Source: CAVVPY01 sp963750295
Lineage (GTDB): Bacteria; Actinomycetota; Actinomycetes; Mycobacteriales; Jatrophihabitantaceae
Reading direction: 5' to 3'
Length of the DNA: 64,000 bases
Assembly (NCBI GenBank): GCA_963750295.1
Contig: CAVVPY010000001.1
Location: 1,674,001 to 1,738,000 of the forward strand
Shown here: piece by piece, positions 16,191 through 25,885 of the stretch
How the letters are laid out: each line of letters opens with the position of its first letter
Numbering within the stretch: the stretch's first letter is position 1
Notes under the pieces: generated by a model
Told to the model about the DNA's origin: nothing
What the model saw: the letters and a program-made list of their open reading frames with translations, nothing else
The model's database searches: none
Translations under genes and position numbers: made by a program

Positions 16191-17408
16191 TCAAGCCTGC
16201 CTGCTGGCCGTCCGCTGCAGTCCCACTGCGACAAGGGCGACAAGGGCGACCACTGCACCGTAGCTCAGCGACGTGTCCCGCAGGCCGATGTGAGTGATCA
16301 GCAGACCGGCGACGAATGCCGGGATGCTCAGCGCCAAGTAGCTGACGACATACACGGCCGAGAGCAGCGCGGCCCGCTCGTGGGGTTCGGCGAGTTGGGT
16401 GACCGAGCGCAGCGCGCCGAGGAACGCCGAACCGAACCCGGAGCCGGCAACGACCGAGGCGAGCACGAAGACCACGAACGAGGACGTCGCGATTGCCAGG
16501 AGGAACAAGCCCGTTCCCACGGCCAGCGCGAGGGTGCCGATGCGGCTCATCCGGCCCGGGGTCAGGTCACGGGCGACTACTGCGGCGACCGCGCCGGACC
16601 CGGCGAACAGGCCTAGTACGGCACCAACCATCGCATGGTTGCTCTGGCCGAACACCGCGGCGAGCAGCGAGCCGCCGACCGACAGCACCAACCCACCGAG
16701 CGCCCACGTCGACACCATTGTCGGGACGGCGGCCGCGAAGGCGCGCCGCGCCCGGGACGGGACGGCCACCTCGGGCCGCAGCGCGGCGACCGCGCCGGGT
16801 ACCCGCTGCACGGTCTCGGGCAGCGCCAGCGTCGTGACGGCGAGGACGAGGAACAGCACGGTCAGAATCGCGAACACCAACCGGGTCGGGTGCGGTGCGT
16901 ACTGGACGAGCAACCCGGTGCCGATCGCGCCCAGCGCGAGGCCGCCCGTGGGGGCGGCGCTGTTGACCAGCGAGCCGAGCCGCGAGCCGCCGGGGGGCTG
17001 CAGGTCGAGCAGGTAGGCGCCGAGTACGCCGACGGCGGCACCGGTGGCCAGGCCCTGGGTGGCGCGTGCGGCGAGCAGGCCGCCGACACCCTGCTCGTCG
17101 AGGAACAGGGCCATCGACACCGCCTCCACGACGAGGGCGACAGCAAGCACCGGCCGCCGGCCGACGAAGTCCGACAACCGTCCGACGGTGAGCAGGCTGG
17201 ACAGCAGCGCGACCACGTATACCGCGAAGATCGCGGTCAGCATGGTCGCCGAGAAGCCGAACTCGGCTTGCAGCACCGGGTAGAGCGGACTTGGCGCGCT
17301 CGAGGCGGCCAGCAGCGCGGCGGTGGTTCCCGCGACCAGCCAGAAAGCGGTCGGGCGGCGCACCGCGTACCGGGCGAGCGAGGGGCGGTGGGCGAGCAGA
17401 GCGGTCAT
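16191..17408 (-). CDS. MFS transporter
   Basis: A 405-residue major facilitator with about 12 hydrophobic segments, an early conserved loop GRLSDFVGRRPVLAVAL (residues about 76-92) between helices 2 and 3, and ATQGLATGAAVGVLGAYLLDL. The pattern fits a drug or metabolite effluxer. It is divergent from an ArsR-type regulator across 85 bases holding an inverted repeat, so that regulator probably controls it. Substrate unknown. Confidence 0.87.
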   Translation of the reverse strand: MTALLAHRPSLARYAVRRPTAFWLVAGTTAALLAASSAPSPLYPVLQAEFGFSATMLTAIFAVYVVALLSSLLTVGRLSDFVGRRPVLAVALVVEAVSMALFLDEQGVGGLLAARATQGLATGAAVGVLGAYLLDLQPPGGSRLGSLVNSAAPTGGLALGAIGTGLLVQYAPHPTRLVFAILTVLFLVLAVTTLALPETVQRVPGAVAALRPEVAVPSRARRAFAAAVPTMVSTWALGGLVLSVGGSLLAAVFGQSNHAMVGAVLGLFAGSGAVAAVVARDLTPGRMSRIGTLALAVGTGLFLLAIATSSFVVFVLASVVAGSGFGSAFLGALRSVTQLAEPHERAALLSAVYVVSYLALSIPAFVAGLLITHIGLRDTSLSYGAVVALVALVAVGLQRTASRQA

Positions 17409-17429
17409 GACTGGTCCGATCGGCGTACA

Positions 17430-17455
17430 GTTCGACTTGTCTCGAAGGGTCGAAC
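17430..17455. promoter_or_regulatory. Inverted repeat between MFS and ArsR genes, candidate operator
   Basis: GTTCGAC at 17430-17436 and GTCGAAC at 17449-17455 are exact inverted arms separated by 12 bases, in the 85-base gene-free stretch between the divergent genes. The spacing suits a winged-helix dimer. Confidence 0.45.
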
Positions 17456-17493
17456 CGAGCGCCGTCCCGGCATAGTTCCAAGAAAGTCAAACT

Positions 17494-17808
17494 GTGACTG
17501 CCACCACATCGAGAATCTTCGACCACCCCGGGTTGGCCGGGATCGAACTGACGACCGTCCTGTTCGCGCTCAGCGACCCGGCTCGGCTTGACCTCGTTCG
17601 GCAACTCGCGGCGTGCGGGCCGCAGACGGTCGCGCAGTGCCACAGCGTCGACCCGCAGGTGCCGAAGTCGACGTTCTCGCACCACCTGAAGACGCTGCGC
17701 GAGGCTGGCCTGATCCGCAACGAGCCGGCCGGACGGCAGCGGACCATCACGTTGCGGCGCGAGGAACTCGACCGGCGTTTCCCGGGTCTGATCGACTCCA
17801 TTCTGTGA
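17494..17808 (+). CDS. ArsR-type helix-turn-helix regulator
   Basis: A 104-residue winged-helix protein. LFALSDPARLDLVRQLA (residues about 23-39) opens the domain; the recognition helix is in KSTFSHHLKTLREAGLI (about 58-74), and the wing is RQRTITLRREEL. There is no obvious Cys-rich metal site, so the effector may be organic. It starts at GTG 17494 and is divergent from the MFS gene. Confidence 0.87.
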   Translation: MTATTSRIFDHPGLAGIELTTVLFALSDPARLDLVRQLAACGPQTVAQCHSVDPQVPKSTFSHHLKTLREAGLIRNEPAGRQRTITLRREELDRRFPGLIDSIL

Positions 17809-17818
17809 TCCGGTTGCG

Positions 17819-17831
17819 TAGGTTCCTCGCG
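17819..17831 (+). promoter_or_regulatory. -10 hexamer, likely leaderless start of methyltransferase
   Basis: TAGGTT at 17819-17824, 6 bases, then GTG at 17831. Confidence 0.5.
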
Positions 17832-18664
17832 TGAGCGAGGACTGGCGGGCGATCAACCTCGCCAACTGGGAATCCCGAGTGCCCGTCCACACCGGGCCTG
17901 ACGGGTATGCACTCGACGCCTTCGCCGACCCCGCCCACCTGTCGGACGTCGTGCGCTACGACCTGCCCCGACTCGGCCGGCTGGACGGTCTAGACGTCGT
18001 CCATCTGCAGTGCCACCTCGGCACCGACACCATCTCGCTGTCGCGGCTCGGCGCTCGCTCGACCACGGGCCTGGACTTCTCACCGTCGGCGGTGCGCGAG
18101 GCCCGCCTGCTGGCTGAGCGCGCCGGCGCGGACGTCAGCTTCGTCGAGGCGGACGCGTACGACGCGGTCGAGTTGCTCGGAGCGCAGCGGTTCGATCTCG
18201 TCTTCACCGGTATCGGCGCGCTGTGCTGGTTGCCGAGCATCGACCGCTGGGCTGAGGTCGTCGCCGGACTGCTGCGTCCCGGCGGCCGGCTGTTCATGCG
18301 CGAGAGCCATCCGGTGCTCTGGACGATGTGCGACCCACGTCCGGACAACCTGCTCGTGATCGAGTACCCGTACTTCGAGACCGACGGCGTGGTGTTCCAC
18401 GAAGAGGCGACCTACGCCGGCGCGGGATCGGTCGCCGCACCCGAGATCGTGAGCTTCAACCACGGCCTCGGCGAGATCTTCACCGCGCTGCAACGCGCCG
18501 GGATGACGGTGACCGCTTTGGAAGAACACCGCGAGGTGCCGTGGAACGGGCTCGGCGAGGCGATGGTCGCCAGCCCGGACCACCCGGGAGAGTTCGTGCT
18601 GGCCACCGGCCGCGACCGGATGCCGCTCACCTACACCCTGCAGGCTCGCCGCGACGATCGATGA
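17831..18664 (+). CDS. Class I SAM-dependent methyltransferase
   Basis: A 277-residue methyltransferase. Motif I is degenerate as VVHLQCHLGTDTISLSRLGA (residues about 56-75), with GLDFSPSAVREAR as motif II and FDLVFTGIGALCWLPSI as motif IV. The HLQCHLGTD variant is typical of a family of uncharacterised actinobacterial methyltransferases. GTG at 17831 fits the leaderless pattern. Substrate unknown. Confidence 0.85.
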   Translation: MSEDWRAINLANWESRVPVHTGPDGYALDAFADPAHLSDVVRYDLPRLGRLDGLDVVHLQCHLGTDTISLSRLGARSTTGLDFSPSAVREARLLAERAGADVSFVEADAYDAVELLGAQRFDLVFTGIGALCWLPSIDRWAEVVAGLLRPGGRLFMRESHPVLWTMCDPRPDNLLVIEYPYFETDGVVFHEEATYAGAGSVAAPEIVSFNHGLGEIFTALQRAGMTVTALEEHREVPWNGLGEAMVASPDHPGEFVLATGRDRMPLTYTLQARRDDR

Positions 18665-18693
18665 TCGATCCGCGGTCCCGTTCGCCCGGTAGA

Positions 18694-18706
18694 TACCGTG
18701 GTCCGG
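18694..18706 (+). promoter_or_regulatory. -10 hexamer, likely leaderless start of cell-wall amidase
   Basis: TACCGT at 18694-18699, exactly 6 bases, then GTG at 18706. This supports GTG 18706 over the ATG at 18661 that overlaps the upstream stop. Confidence 0.5.
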
Positions 18707-19659
18707 TGGGCTGGCACAGGGCGACGCTGCGTGCGGTGGCCGCGTCCGTTGCCGTGTGCGCCGCCGGCACCGCGTGCGGGACGTCGGCGGTGCGCGGAAC
18801 CGACGTGGCGTCCCCGGCTCGGTTCTCGACCGCGTCCACCGCCCCGTCGCTGTCCTCGTCGGCCCCGTCGCCGTCCTCGTCGGTGCGCTCACCGATAGCG
18901 CGGACGGCGTCCGCCTCGTCGACACCACCGCGGACCTCGGCCGCACCGGCCAGTTCGTCGGCGACATCGACTCTGCCGCGCCCGCCCGGCACCGGCCCTG
19001 TGGTGGTGATCGACCCGGGGCACAGCCCGACGATCACGGCGACCGACCCCGCGACCGGCCTGAACGTCTCGGACTACGAGAACGAACCCGAGATGCGCGA
19101 CGTGTTCGCGGTGGCCGAACTCGTCCGCACCAAGCTGATCGCCGCGGGCTACCGCGTCGTGATGACGAAGACGAGCGTCGCCGACCGCGTCTCACTCGGC
19201 GAGCGGGCCGCGATCGCCAACCGCGTCCACGCCGCGCTGGCGCTGAGCATTCACGACCAGGCCGGACCGAACGGCGGAATCGGATTCGACCAGGGCAATG
19301 CGATCACCTACTACCAAACGGTTGGGACGTACCGCGAGACTCCGTCGGGTCGAAAGGTCTACTTCACCGATAGCCGGATTGCGGCGTTGAGCAGGAAGTA
19401 CGGCGCGATCTTCCAGGCGCAGCGGACGAGCGTCGAGCAGCACAGCGTCCGGCTGCAAGGCGATGTCGGCTACGACCTCGGCTCGCGCGGCCTGGCACCG
19501 GGCAACATCTGGCTGGTGCAGTTGCTCTCGCACGTCCCCTGGATCTACAACGAGGCCGGCGGGAACAGCGCGGGCACGTCCGGTCTCGACGCGACCGACA
19601 AGGCCCGCTACGCCAACGGGCTTGTCGCCGCGGTAGAGCACTGCGTGCCACCGCAGTAG
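18706..19659 (+). CDS. N-acetylmuramoyl-L-alanine amidase (Amidase_3), exported
   Basis: A 317-residue cell-wall hydrolase that cleaves the MurNAc-L-Ala bond. Residues 1-25 form a signal peptide (HRATLRAVAASVAVCAAGTA). A Ser/Pro/Thr-rich linker of about 70 residues follows, then the zinc amidase: first His in VVVIDPGHSP (about residue 105), Glu in NEPEMRDVFAVAELV, second His in ALALSIHDQAG (about 188). A Cys after the hydrophobic segment (GTACG) is a poor lipobox. An alternative ATG at 18661 overlaps the upstream stop and would add 15 residues. Confidence 0.85.
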   Translation: MGWHRATLRAVAASVAVCAAGTACGTSAVRGTDVASPARFSTASTAPSLSSSAPSPSSSVRSPIARTASASSTPPRTSAAPASSSATSTLPRPPGTGPVVVIDPGHSPTITATDPATGLNVSDYENEPEMRDVFAVAELVRTKLIAAGYRVVMTKTSVADRVSLGERAAIANRVHAALALSIHDQAGPNGGIGFDQGNAITYYQTVGTYRETPSGRKVYFTDSRIAALSRKYGAIFQAQRTSVEQHSVRLQGDVGYDLGSRGLAPGNIWLVQLLSHVPWIYNEAGGNSAGTSGLDATDKARYANGLVAAVEHCVPPQ

Positions 19660-19740
19660 CTGAGCCCGCGTGTCACCGCCGACCGCTTCGAGCAGCTGGC
19701 TGAGGCGTTCTTCACCGACCTGGAGAAGAAGTTCGTCTAG
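19660..19740 (+). pseudogene. Possible C-terminal coding remnant
   Basis: Directly after the amidase stop and in the same frame, 26 codons read like protein: PRVTADRFEQLAEAF then FTDLEKKFV and TAG at 19738. There is no start codon of its own. The amphipathic, charged composition is unlike neighbouring non-coding DNA. It may be the end of a lost gene. The parent family is not recognised. Confidence 0.3.
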
Positions 19741-20168
19741 GACGGCGTTGCAGCCGCGCGCACCTGACGGCGCAGGTCGTGCCCGGAGTCGCGGAAACCC
19801 TTCTCGATCAGCCAGTTCGTCATCCACTCGCGGTCGGGATGTTCGCCCGGCACGACGTTGTAGATGTAGTTCAACCCCCGGCTTCGCGCTTCGTCCTCGA
19901 GCCGGTCGACGATGAACTCGCCGATCCCGGCACCGCGCGCACCGGGAGCGACGAGGAACGAGATCTGCGCGTCGCCCCACTCCGAGTCGAGCCAGCCGTA
20001 GCCGACCACCTCGCTGGACTCGTCCGTGGCGCGCCACCACTCGTCGGCTATCGCGGCGTCATCGGCCGGCGGCGTGAGACCAACCGCGGCCACCTCGGCG
20101 GGACCGAAGATGCGGCGCTTGTGCACGTCCCAGCGCGGTGAATCCTCTTTTGTCCAAGCGAATGCCAC
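19737..20168 (-). CDS. GNAT family N-acetyltransferase
   Basis: A 143-residue acetyltransferase. ISFLVAPGARGAGIGEFIVDRL (residues about 69-90) holds the acetyl-CoA-binding turn (R-G-A-G-I-G), and WMTNWLIEKGFRDSG is the usual C-terminal strand-helix. It is the last gene of the minus-strand box operon, 1 base after the amidohydrolase stop. Its substrate, and whether it serves aromatic degradation, cannot be told. Confidence 0.8.
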   Translation of the reverse strand: MAFAWTKEDSPRWDVHKRRIFGPAEVAAVGLTPPADDAAIADEWWRATDESSEVVGYGWLDSEWGDAQISFLVAPGARGAGIGEFIVDRLEDEARSRGLNYIYNVVPGEHPDREWMTNWLIEKGFRDSGHDLRRQVRAAATPS

Positions 20169-20169
20169 G

Positions 20170-21025
20170 TCAGTCCCCCGTTTCGATCTTCAGGTGGTAC
20201 ACCCGCTCGGCGTTGCCTGCGAGCACGAGGTCGCGGGTCGCGTCGTCCGGGCACAGCGCCGCGACGGCGCGGGCGTTCTTCGCAATGCCGGGGATGCCCG
20301 GCCAGTCGGTACCGAAGATCATCCTGCGGGTGAGCCGCGCCCAGCTGTGCCGCGCGTAGTAGTCCTGCAGGCGCGACGGCGGCAGCCCGGACAGCTCGAT
20401 CCAGACATGCTCGTTCGACAGGGCGAGGAACGCGGCCGCGTCGTACCACCAGCCGCGTCCGCCGTGCGCCAGCACCCAGTCCAGCGAGCGGAAATCACGT
20501 AGCACGTCGTCGAGCAGCACCGGGTCGCCGAAGGTGTTCTGCGCGCCTGGGAACGTCGACGTGCCGCAGTGCACGACCACCGGCACACCGGCCGCCTGGC
20601 ACAATTCGTAGGCCGGGTAGAGCGCGCGGTCGTTGACCGCGAACCCACCGTGGACGGGGTGCACCTTCAGCGCCACGGCACCGAGGTCGAGTTGGCGCTG
20701 CACCTCGTCCACGACCGGGAAGTGCAGATGCGGATTGACGTTCGCCGCGAATCGCACCCGCGACGAGACCAGCGGCAGCAGGTCCTCCACCGGCTGGCAA
20801 CCGGTCACCTTCGGGCTGTACTCGGCGAGGACGACTGCGACGTCGACGCCTTCGCCGGCCAGGAGTGCGTCGAAGGCGTCCGGGACGAACTGCGCCGTCG
20901 GCGTCGTAGAGCGCGGCCACCGATCCCGAGTCGAAGCCGCCGACCCACGTGTCCCACGGCAGTTTCAGCCCGGTCTTGTGCGCAGGGTGCAGATGCACGT
21001 CGATGAGCGGACGGCCGTCGAGCAT
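20170..21025 (-). pseudogene. Amidohydrolase (amidohydrolase_2), single frameshift
   Basis: The gene starts MLDGRPLIDVHLHPAHKTG (His-x-His metal motif) at 21025, where ATG overlaps the benzoate-CoA ligase stop (TGATG). The frame changes by +1 near 20898: after TAL-type LYDADG the next frame reads FVPDAFDALLAGEGVDVAVV and continues to KVTGCQPVEDLL, VALKVHPVHGG, VVVHCGTSTFPGAQ, VLAHGGRGWW and IFGTDWPGIPG, the metal site. Restored length is about 285 residues. The family includes aromatic-ring carboxylate decarboxylases and hydrolases, which would fit a box operon, but substrate is inference. The single extra base may be an assembly error. Confidence 0.7.
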
Positions 21026-22542
21026 CAGCTGACCCCCGACACCGGGACGGACCCGACCAGGACCGAGGAGGCCATCTGACGCAGTTCCACCCGCCGGATC
21101 TTCCCCGTGGCCGTCGTCGGGTACGAGTCGACGAACACGACGCGCCGCGGGCGCTTGAACGAGGGCAATCCCTCGCGACAGAAGGCGATCAGGTCGTCCT
21201 CGCTCACCCGACGGCCCTCGTGCAGCACGACGTAGGCGATCGGTTTCTCGAGCCCGTCCGCATCGGTCGCGGCCACCACGACTGCCTGCGCGACGTCGTC
21301 GTGCGCGAGCAGGCGTCCCTCGACCTCTGCCGGCGAGACCCAGATCCCGCTCGCCTTGAGCATGTCGCCGGTGCGCCCCAGGCAGGCGTAGTACCCGTCG
21401 GCGTCCTGGACGTAGGTGTCGCCGGTGCGCAGCCATTCGCCCTGGAACACCGCGCGCGAGGCGGCGTAGCGCTCCCAGTACCCGGTGGCAGTCGAGTCGC
21501 CGCGGACGAGCAGCACGCCCGGCGTCCCCGGTGTGACGTCCTGCCCGGTCTCGTCGACGATGCGCAGGTCGTACCCCGGCACCGCGAGACCGGTCGTCCC
21601 CGGCCGCACCTGACGCTCGCGGTTCGACAGGAAGATGTGCAGCATCTCGGTCATCCCGATGCCGTCGAGGATGTCGATGCCGAAACGCCCCGTCCACCGC
21701 CGGTACAGGGTCTCGGGCAACGGTTCGCCCGCCGACGCCGCCAGCCGGACCGTGCGCAGGGCATCAGCCGGCAGATCGGCGCGCAGCATGTTCGCGAAAA
21801 ACGTCGGGCCGGCGAAGAACAGCGTCGCGCCGTGCTCGCGAGCGCGCTCGACGATCGTGTCGGGCCGCGACGGCGCCGGTTCGAGCACCGCGGTCGCGGC
21901 GACCGACAGCGGGAACAACACCGAATTGCCCAACCCGTAGGCGAAGAACGCCTTCGCCGCGGACAGGGACCGATCGTCCGGACGGATGCCGAGCACCTGC
22001 CTGCCGTACGTGTCACACACGACTCGGATCGACCCGTGCCGGTGCATCGCGCCCTTCGGCAGTCCGGTGGTGCCCGAGGTGTACAGCCAGAACGCCGGCG
22101 AGTCCTCCGTCGTCGGGTAGACCGCGTCGTCGCCGGCCGTCACCAGATCCTCGACCGTGCGGACGGGGACGGCGCCCGCGGCCTCAGCCGCAACCGACGC
22201 GAACTCCGGCGTGATCGCGATCAGCCGCGCGCGCGAGTCGTCGACCAGTTCGGCCAACCCGTCCGCGCGCAGCATCGTCGAGACCGGGACGGGGACCGCG
22301 CCGATGCGCATGGCAGCGAGGTAGACCGCGACGAAATCAGGGGAATCGGCCATGCACATGAGCACCCGCTGCTCGGGCTGCAGGCCGGACGCGCGCAACC
22401 CCGCGGCGACCCCGCGCACTCGGGTGAGCAGGTCGTCGTAGGTCACGTCACCGGCCACGCCGGTCAGCGCGAGCCGGCCGCCCTGCCCGGCAGCCACGTG
22501 CCGATCGAGCAGGTACTCGCTGGCGTTGAACCGCTCGCTCAC
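21025..22542 (-). CDS. Benzoate-CoA ligase family protein
   Basis: A 505-residue ANL enzyme that would activate benzoate to benzoyl-CoA. The P-loop-like core is YTSGTTGLPKGAMH (residues about 168-181), then KAFFAYGLGNSVLFPLSVAA, characteristic of the benzoate-CoA ligase subfamily, LDGIGMTEMLHIFLSN, the hinge GRTGDMLKASGIWVSP and the C-terminal lysine in TTATGKIRRVELR. It stands with boxB and boxC on the same strand, so benzoate or a close analogue is the likely substrate. The downstream amidohydrolase start overlaps its stop. Confidence 0.88.
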   Translation of the reverse strand: MSERFNASEYLLDRHVAAGQGGRLALTGVAGDVTYDDLLTRVRGVAAGLRASGLQPEQRVLMCMADSPDFVAVYLAAMRIGAVPVPVSTMLRADGLAELVDDSRARLIAITPEFASVAAEAAGAVPVRTVEDLVTAGDDAVYPTTEDSPAFWLYTSGTTGLPKGAMHRHGSIRVVCDTYGRQVLGIRPDDRSLSAAKAFFAYGLGNSVLFPLSVAATAVLEPAPSRPDTIVERAREHGATLFFAGPTFFANMLRADLPADALRTVRLAASAGEPLPETLYRRWTGRFGIDILDGIGMTEMLHIFLSNRERQVRPGTTGLAVPGYDLRIVDETGQDVTPGTPGVLLVRGDSTATGYWERYAASRAVFQGEWLRTGDTYVQDADGYYACLGRTGDMLKASGIWVSPAEVEGRLLAHDDVAQAVVVAATDADGLEKPIAYVVLHEGRRVSEDDLIAFCREGLPSFKRPRRVVFVDSYPTTATGKIRRVELRQMASSVLVGSVPVSGVS

Positions 22543-22551
22543 GTCACGCCA

Positions 22552-22682
22552 CCTTTCCCCGCCCGTGGTCGGTTCGTGGCGTCCGAAGCGACCGATAGCG
22601 GGGAAAGGACTGTCCGGACGGTCCAGGTTTCCCCGCCATCGGTCGGTTCACCGGGCGCCAGGCGACCGAAAGCGGGGAAAGG
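22552..22682. repeat. Intergenic palindromic repeat, tandem copy B
   Basis: Two similar hairpins in tandem between boxB and the ligase gene. Hairpin 1 has CCTTTCCCCGC (22552-22562) pairing perfectly with GCGGGGAAAGG (22598-22608). Hairpin 2 has TTTCCCCGC (22628-22636) with GCGGGGAAAGG (22672-22682). Each loop also holds GTCGGTT and GCGACCGA, which extend the stem. The element is related to copies A (12729) and C (44375). Inside an operon it could attenuate transcription or stabilise upstream mRNA. Confidence 0.75.
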
Positions 22683-22699
22683 CGCGCGGGACACGGCCG

Positions 22700-24118
<1,419 letters not shown>

Positions 24119-24121
24119 CGC

Positions 24122-25795
24122 TCAGACTCGCTTCCGGTCGAACTCGGCTCGTTGCCCGGTGCCGAACTTGCGCAGTGCGCCGTCCGGACCGGAGGCGTTC
24201 GGACGGTTGAAGATCCAGTTCTGCCACGCGGTCAGCCGGCCGAAGATCTTGGTCTCCATCGTCTCGGGCCCGGCGAAGCGGTAGTTGGCCTCGAGGCCGG
24301 TGAGGGCGTCCGGGCTGAAGCTGCTGCGCTCCTCGACCGCGATGCGCACCTCTTCGTCCCAGTCGATGTCGTCCGAGGCGAAGGTGACCAGGCCGAGCGC
24401 CTCCGCGTCCTCGGCGAGCAGTGCGGCGCCGGCACGCGCCTCGACCGCTTTGAGCCCGTCGTCGTCGCCGAAGAAGCGCGTCTGCAACCGGGTCAGGCCG
24501 TTGCCCATCGGCACGGCGCCGAGATTCATGTCGCCGACCGTGATCGCGGCCGGTGCGGCGTCGGGGTCGACGTCCTCGAACACCCCGAGCAGCTGGAAGG
24601 ACCGGTCAGCAGCGAGCGCGAGTTCGAGCAGCGACCCGGCGAAGCACGAGCCGGCCTCGATGAGCGCGATCAGGCTGCGGCTGGTGACATCCAGGCGCTT
24701 GAGCGTGCGCTTGAGGTAGTGGACGATCTCGTTGGCCAGCCAGTCGGACCGGTTCGCGAGCAGCACCGCGTCGTGGGCGAGCACTCGCGCCGCATCGCCG
24801 GTCGTGCGCAGCACCCAGGTGCCGAGTTCGCCCTCGTTGGTGCGCAGGTCGAGGATCAGGTCGTCGAGTTCGCGGGCGACGGCGAGGGTCCAGAACTCCG
24901 CGCCCGCGGCGTGTACCGCCTCGATGGTGGACGGGGCGTCCTTCGACGGCGCGCGCACGGTGATCTCGACGGTGCGCGCCGCGCGATCGAGCTTCGCACT
25001 CACGTGCGGGTAGTCGATGGCGTCGCCGCTGCGCGTCTTGTCCAGCGGGGTGAGCGCGATGCCGTCCGCGCCAGCGGGACGGGTCGAGCGCTCGGCGAGT
25101 TCGGCCGCGCGCGCCGCGACGGTCTCGTCCCACGCCGAGCGCGGGACGGCCTGGTCGACGAGTCGCCACTCGACGGCCTTCTTGCCGCCGATGCCTTCGG
25201 ACTTCGTCGCGAAGTAGTCGGCGCGATCGCGGCGGACGTGGCGCTTGTCGACGACGCGGGTGAGCCCACCCGTCCCGGGCAGCACGCCGAGCAGGGGCAG
25301 TTCCGGCAGCGAGACGGTGGACGCGCGGTCGTCGACGAGCAAGATCTGCTCGCAGGCCAGCGCCAACTCGTAGCCGCCGCCGGATGCGGTGCCGTTCAGC
25401 GCGGCGAGGTAGGTCTGGCCCGAGTGGGCGCTCGCGTCCTCCATCCCGTTGCGCGTCTCGTTGGTGAACTTGCAGAAGTTGACCTTCCACGGGTGTGAGG
25501 ACGACGCGAGCATGCGGATGTTCGCCCCGGCGCAGAAGATCTTGTCCTTGCCGCTGGTGAGCACGACCGTGCGGACCTCGGGGTGTTCGAAGCGCAGCCG
25601 CTGCGTGGCGTCGTACAACTCGATGTCAACGCCGAGGTCGTAGGAATTGAGCTTGAGCTCGTAGCCCGGCACGAGCCCGCCGTCCTCGGCGACATCCATG
25701 AGCAGCGTGGCGACCGGACCGTCGGTCGTCAGCGTCCAGTGGCGGTAGAAGCCAGGTTCGGTACGGAACTCGACCGGCTCGTTCGTCTCGCTCAT
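24122..25795 (-). CDS. boxC: 2,3-epoxybenzoyl-CoA dihydrolase (benzoyl-CoA-dihydrodiol lyase)
   Basis: A 557-residue double-crotonase enzyme that opens the epoxide ring and releases formate. The N-terminal half has KIFCAGANIRMLASSSHP (residues about 85-102) and NGTASGGGYELALACEQILL (about 138-157). The C-terminal half has IEAGSCFAGSLLELALAADR (about 378-397). The C-terminal ETKIFGRLTAWQNWIFNRPN is diagnostic. The ATG at 25795 follows AAAGGGGAC. First gene of the box operon and divergent from the PaaX-like regulator. Confidence 0.95.
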   Translation of the reverse strand: MSETNEPVEFRTEPGFYRHWTLTTDGPVATLLMDVAEDGGLVPGYELKLNSYDLGVDIELYDATQRLRFEHPEVRTVVLTSGKDKIFCAGANIRMLASSSHPWKVNFCKFTNETRNGMEDASAHSGQTYLAALNGTASGGGYELALACEQILLVDDRASTVSLPELPLLGVLPGTGGLTRVVDKRHVRRDRADYFATKSEGIGGKKAVEWRLVDQAVPRSAWDETVAARAAELAERSTRPAGADGIALTPLDKTRSGDAIDYPHVSAKLDRAARTVEITVRAPSKDAPSTIEAVHAAGAEFWTLAVARELDDLILDLRTNEGELGTWVLRTTGDAARVLAHDAVLLANRSDWLANEIVHYLKRTLKRLDVTSRSLIALIEAGSCFAGSLLELALAADRSFQLLGVFEDVDPDAAPAAITVGDMNLGAVPMGNGLTRLQTRFFGDDDGLKAVEARAGAALLAEDAEALGLVTFASDDIDWDEEVRIAVEERSSFSPDALTGLEANYRFAGPETMETKIFGRLTAWQNWIFNRPNASGPDGALRKFGTGQRAEFDRKRV

Positions 25796-25822
25796 CGCAT
25801 CGTCCCCTTTGCCCAATACTCT

Positions 25823-25868
25823 ACAAAGGATCTGCGCAACGTCAATAGTTCGTAGCTTCTGCCTTTGT
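25823..25868. promoter_or_regulatory. Divergent box/regulator promoter region with inverted arms
   Basis: ACAAAGG at 25823-25829 and CCTTTGT at 25862-25868 are exact inverted arms 32 bases apart. They flank the AT-richer core (CAATAGTT at 25843-25850) between boxC (start 25795) and the regulator (start 25886). The regulator may bind here. Confidence 0.35.
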
Positions 25869-25885
25869 GCGAGAGGATCATGACC

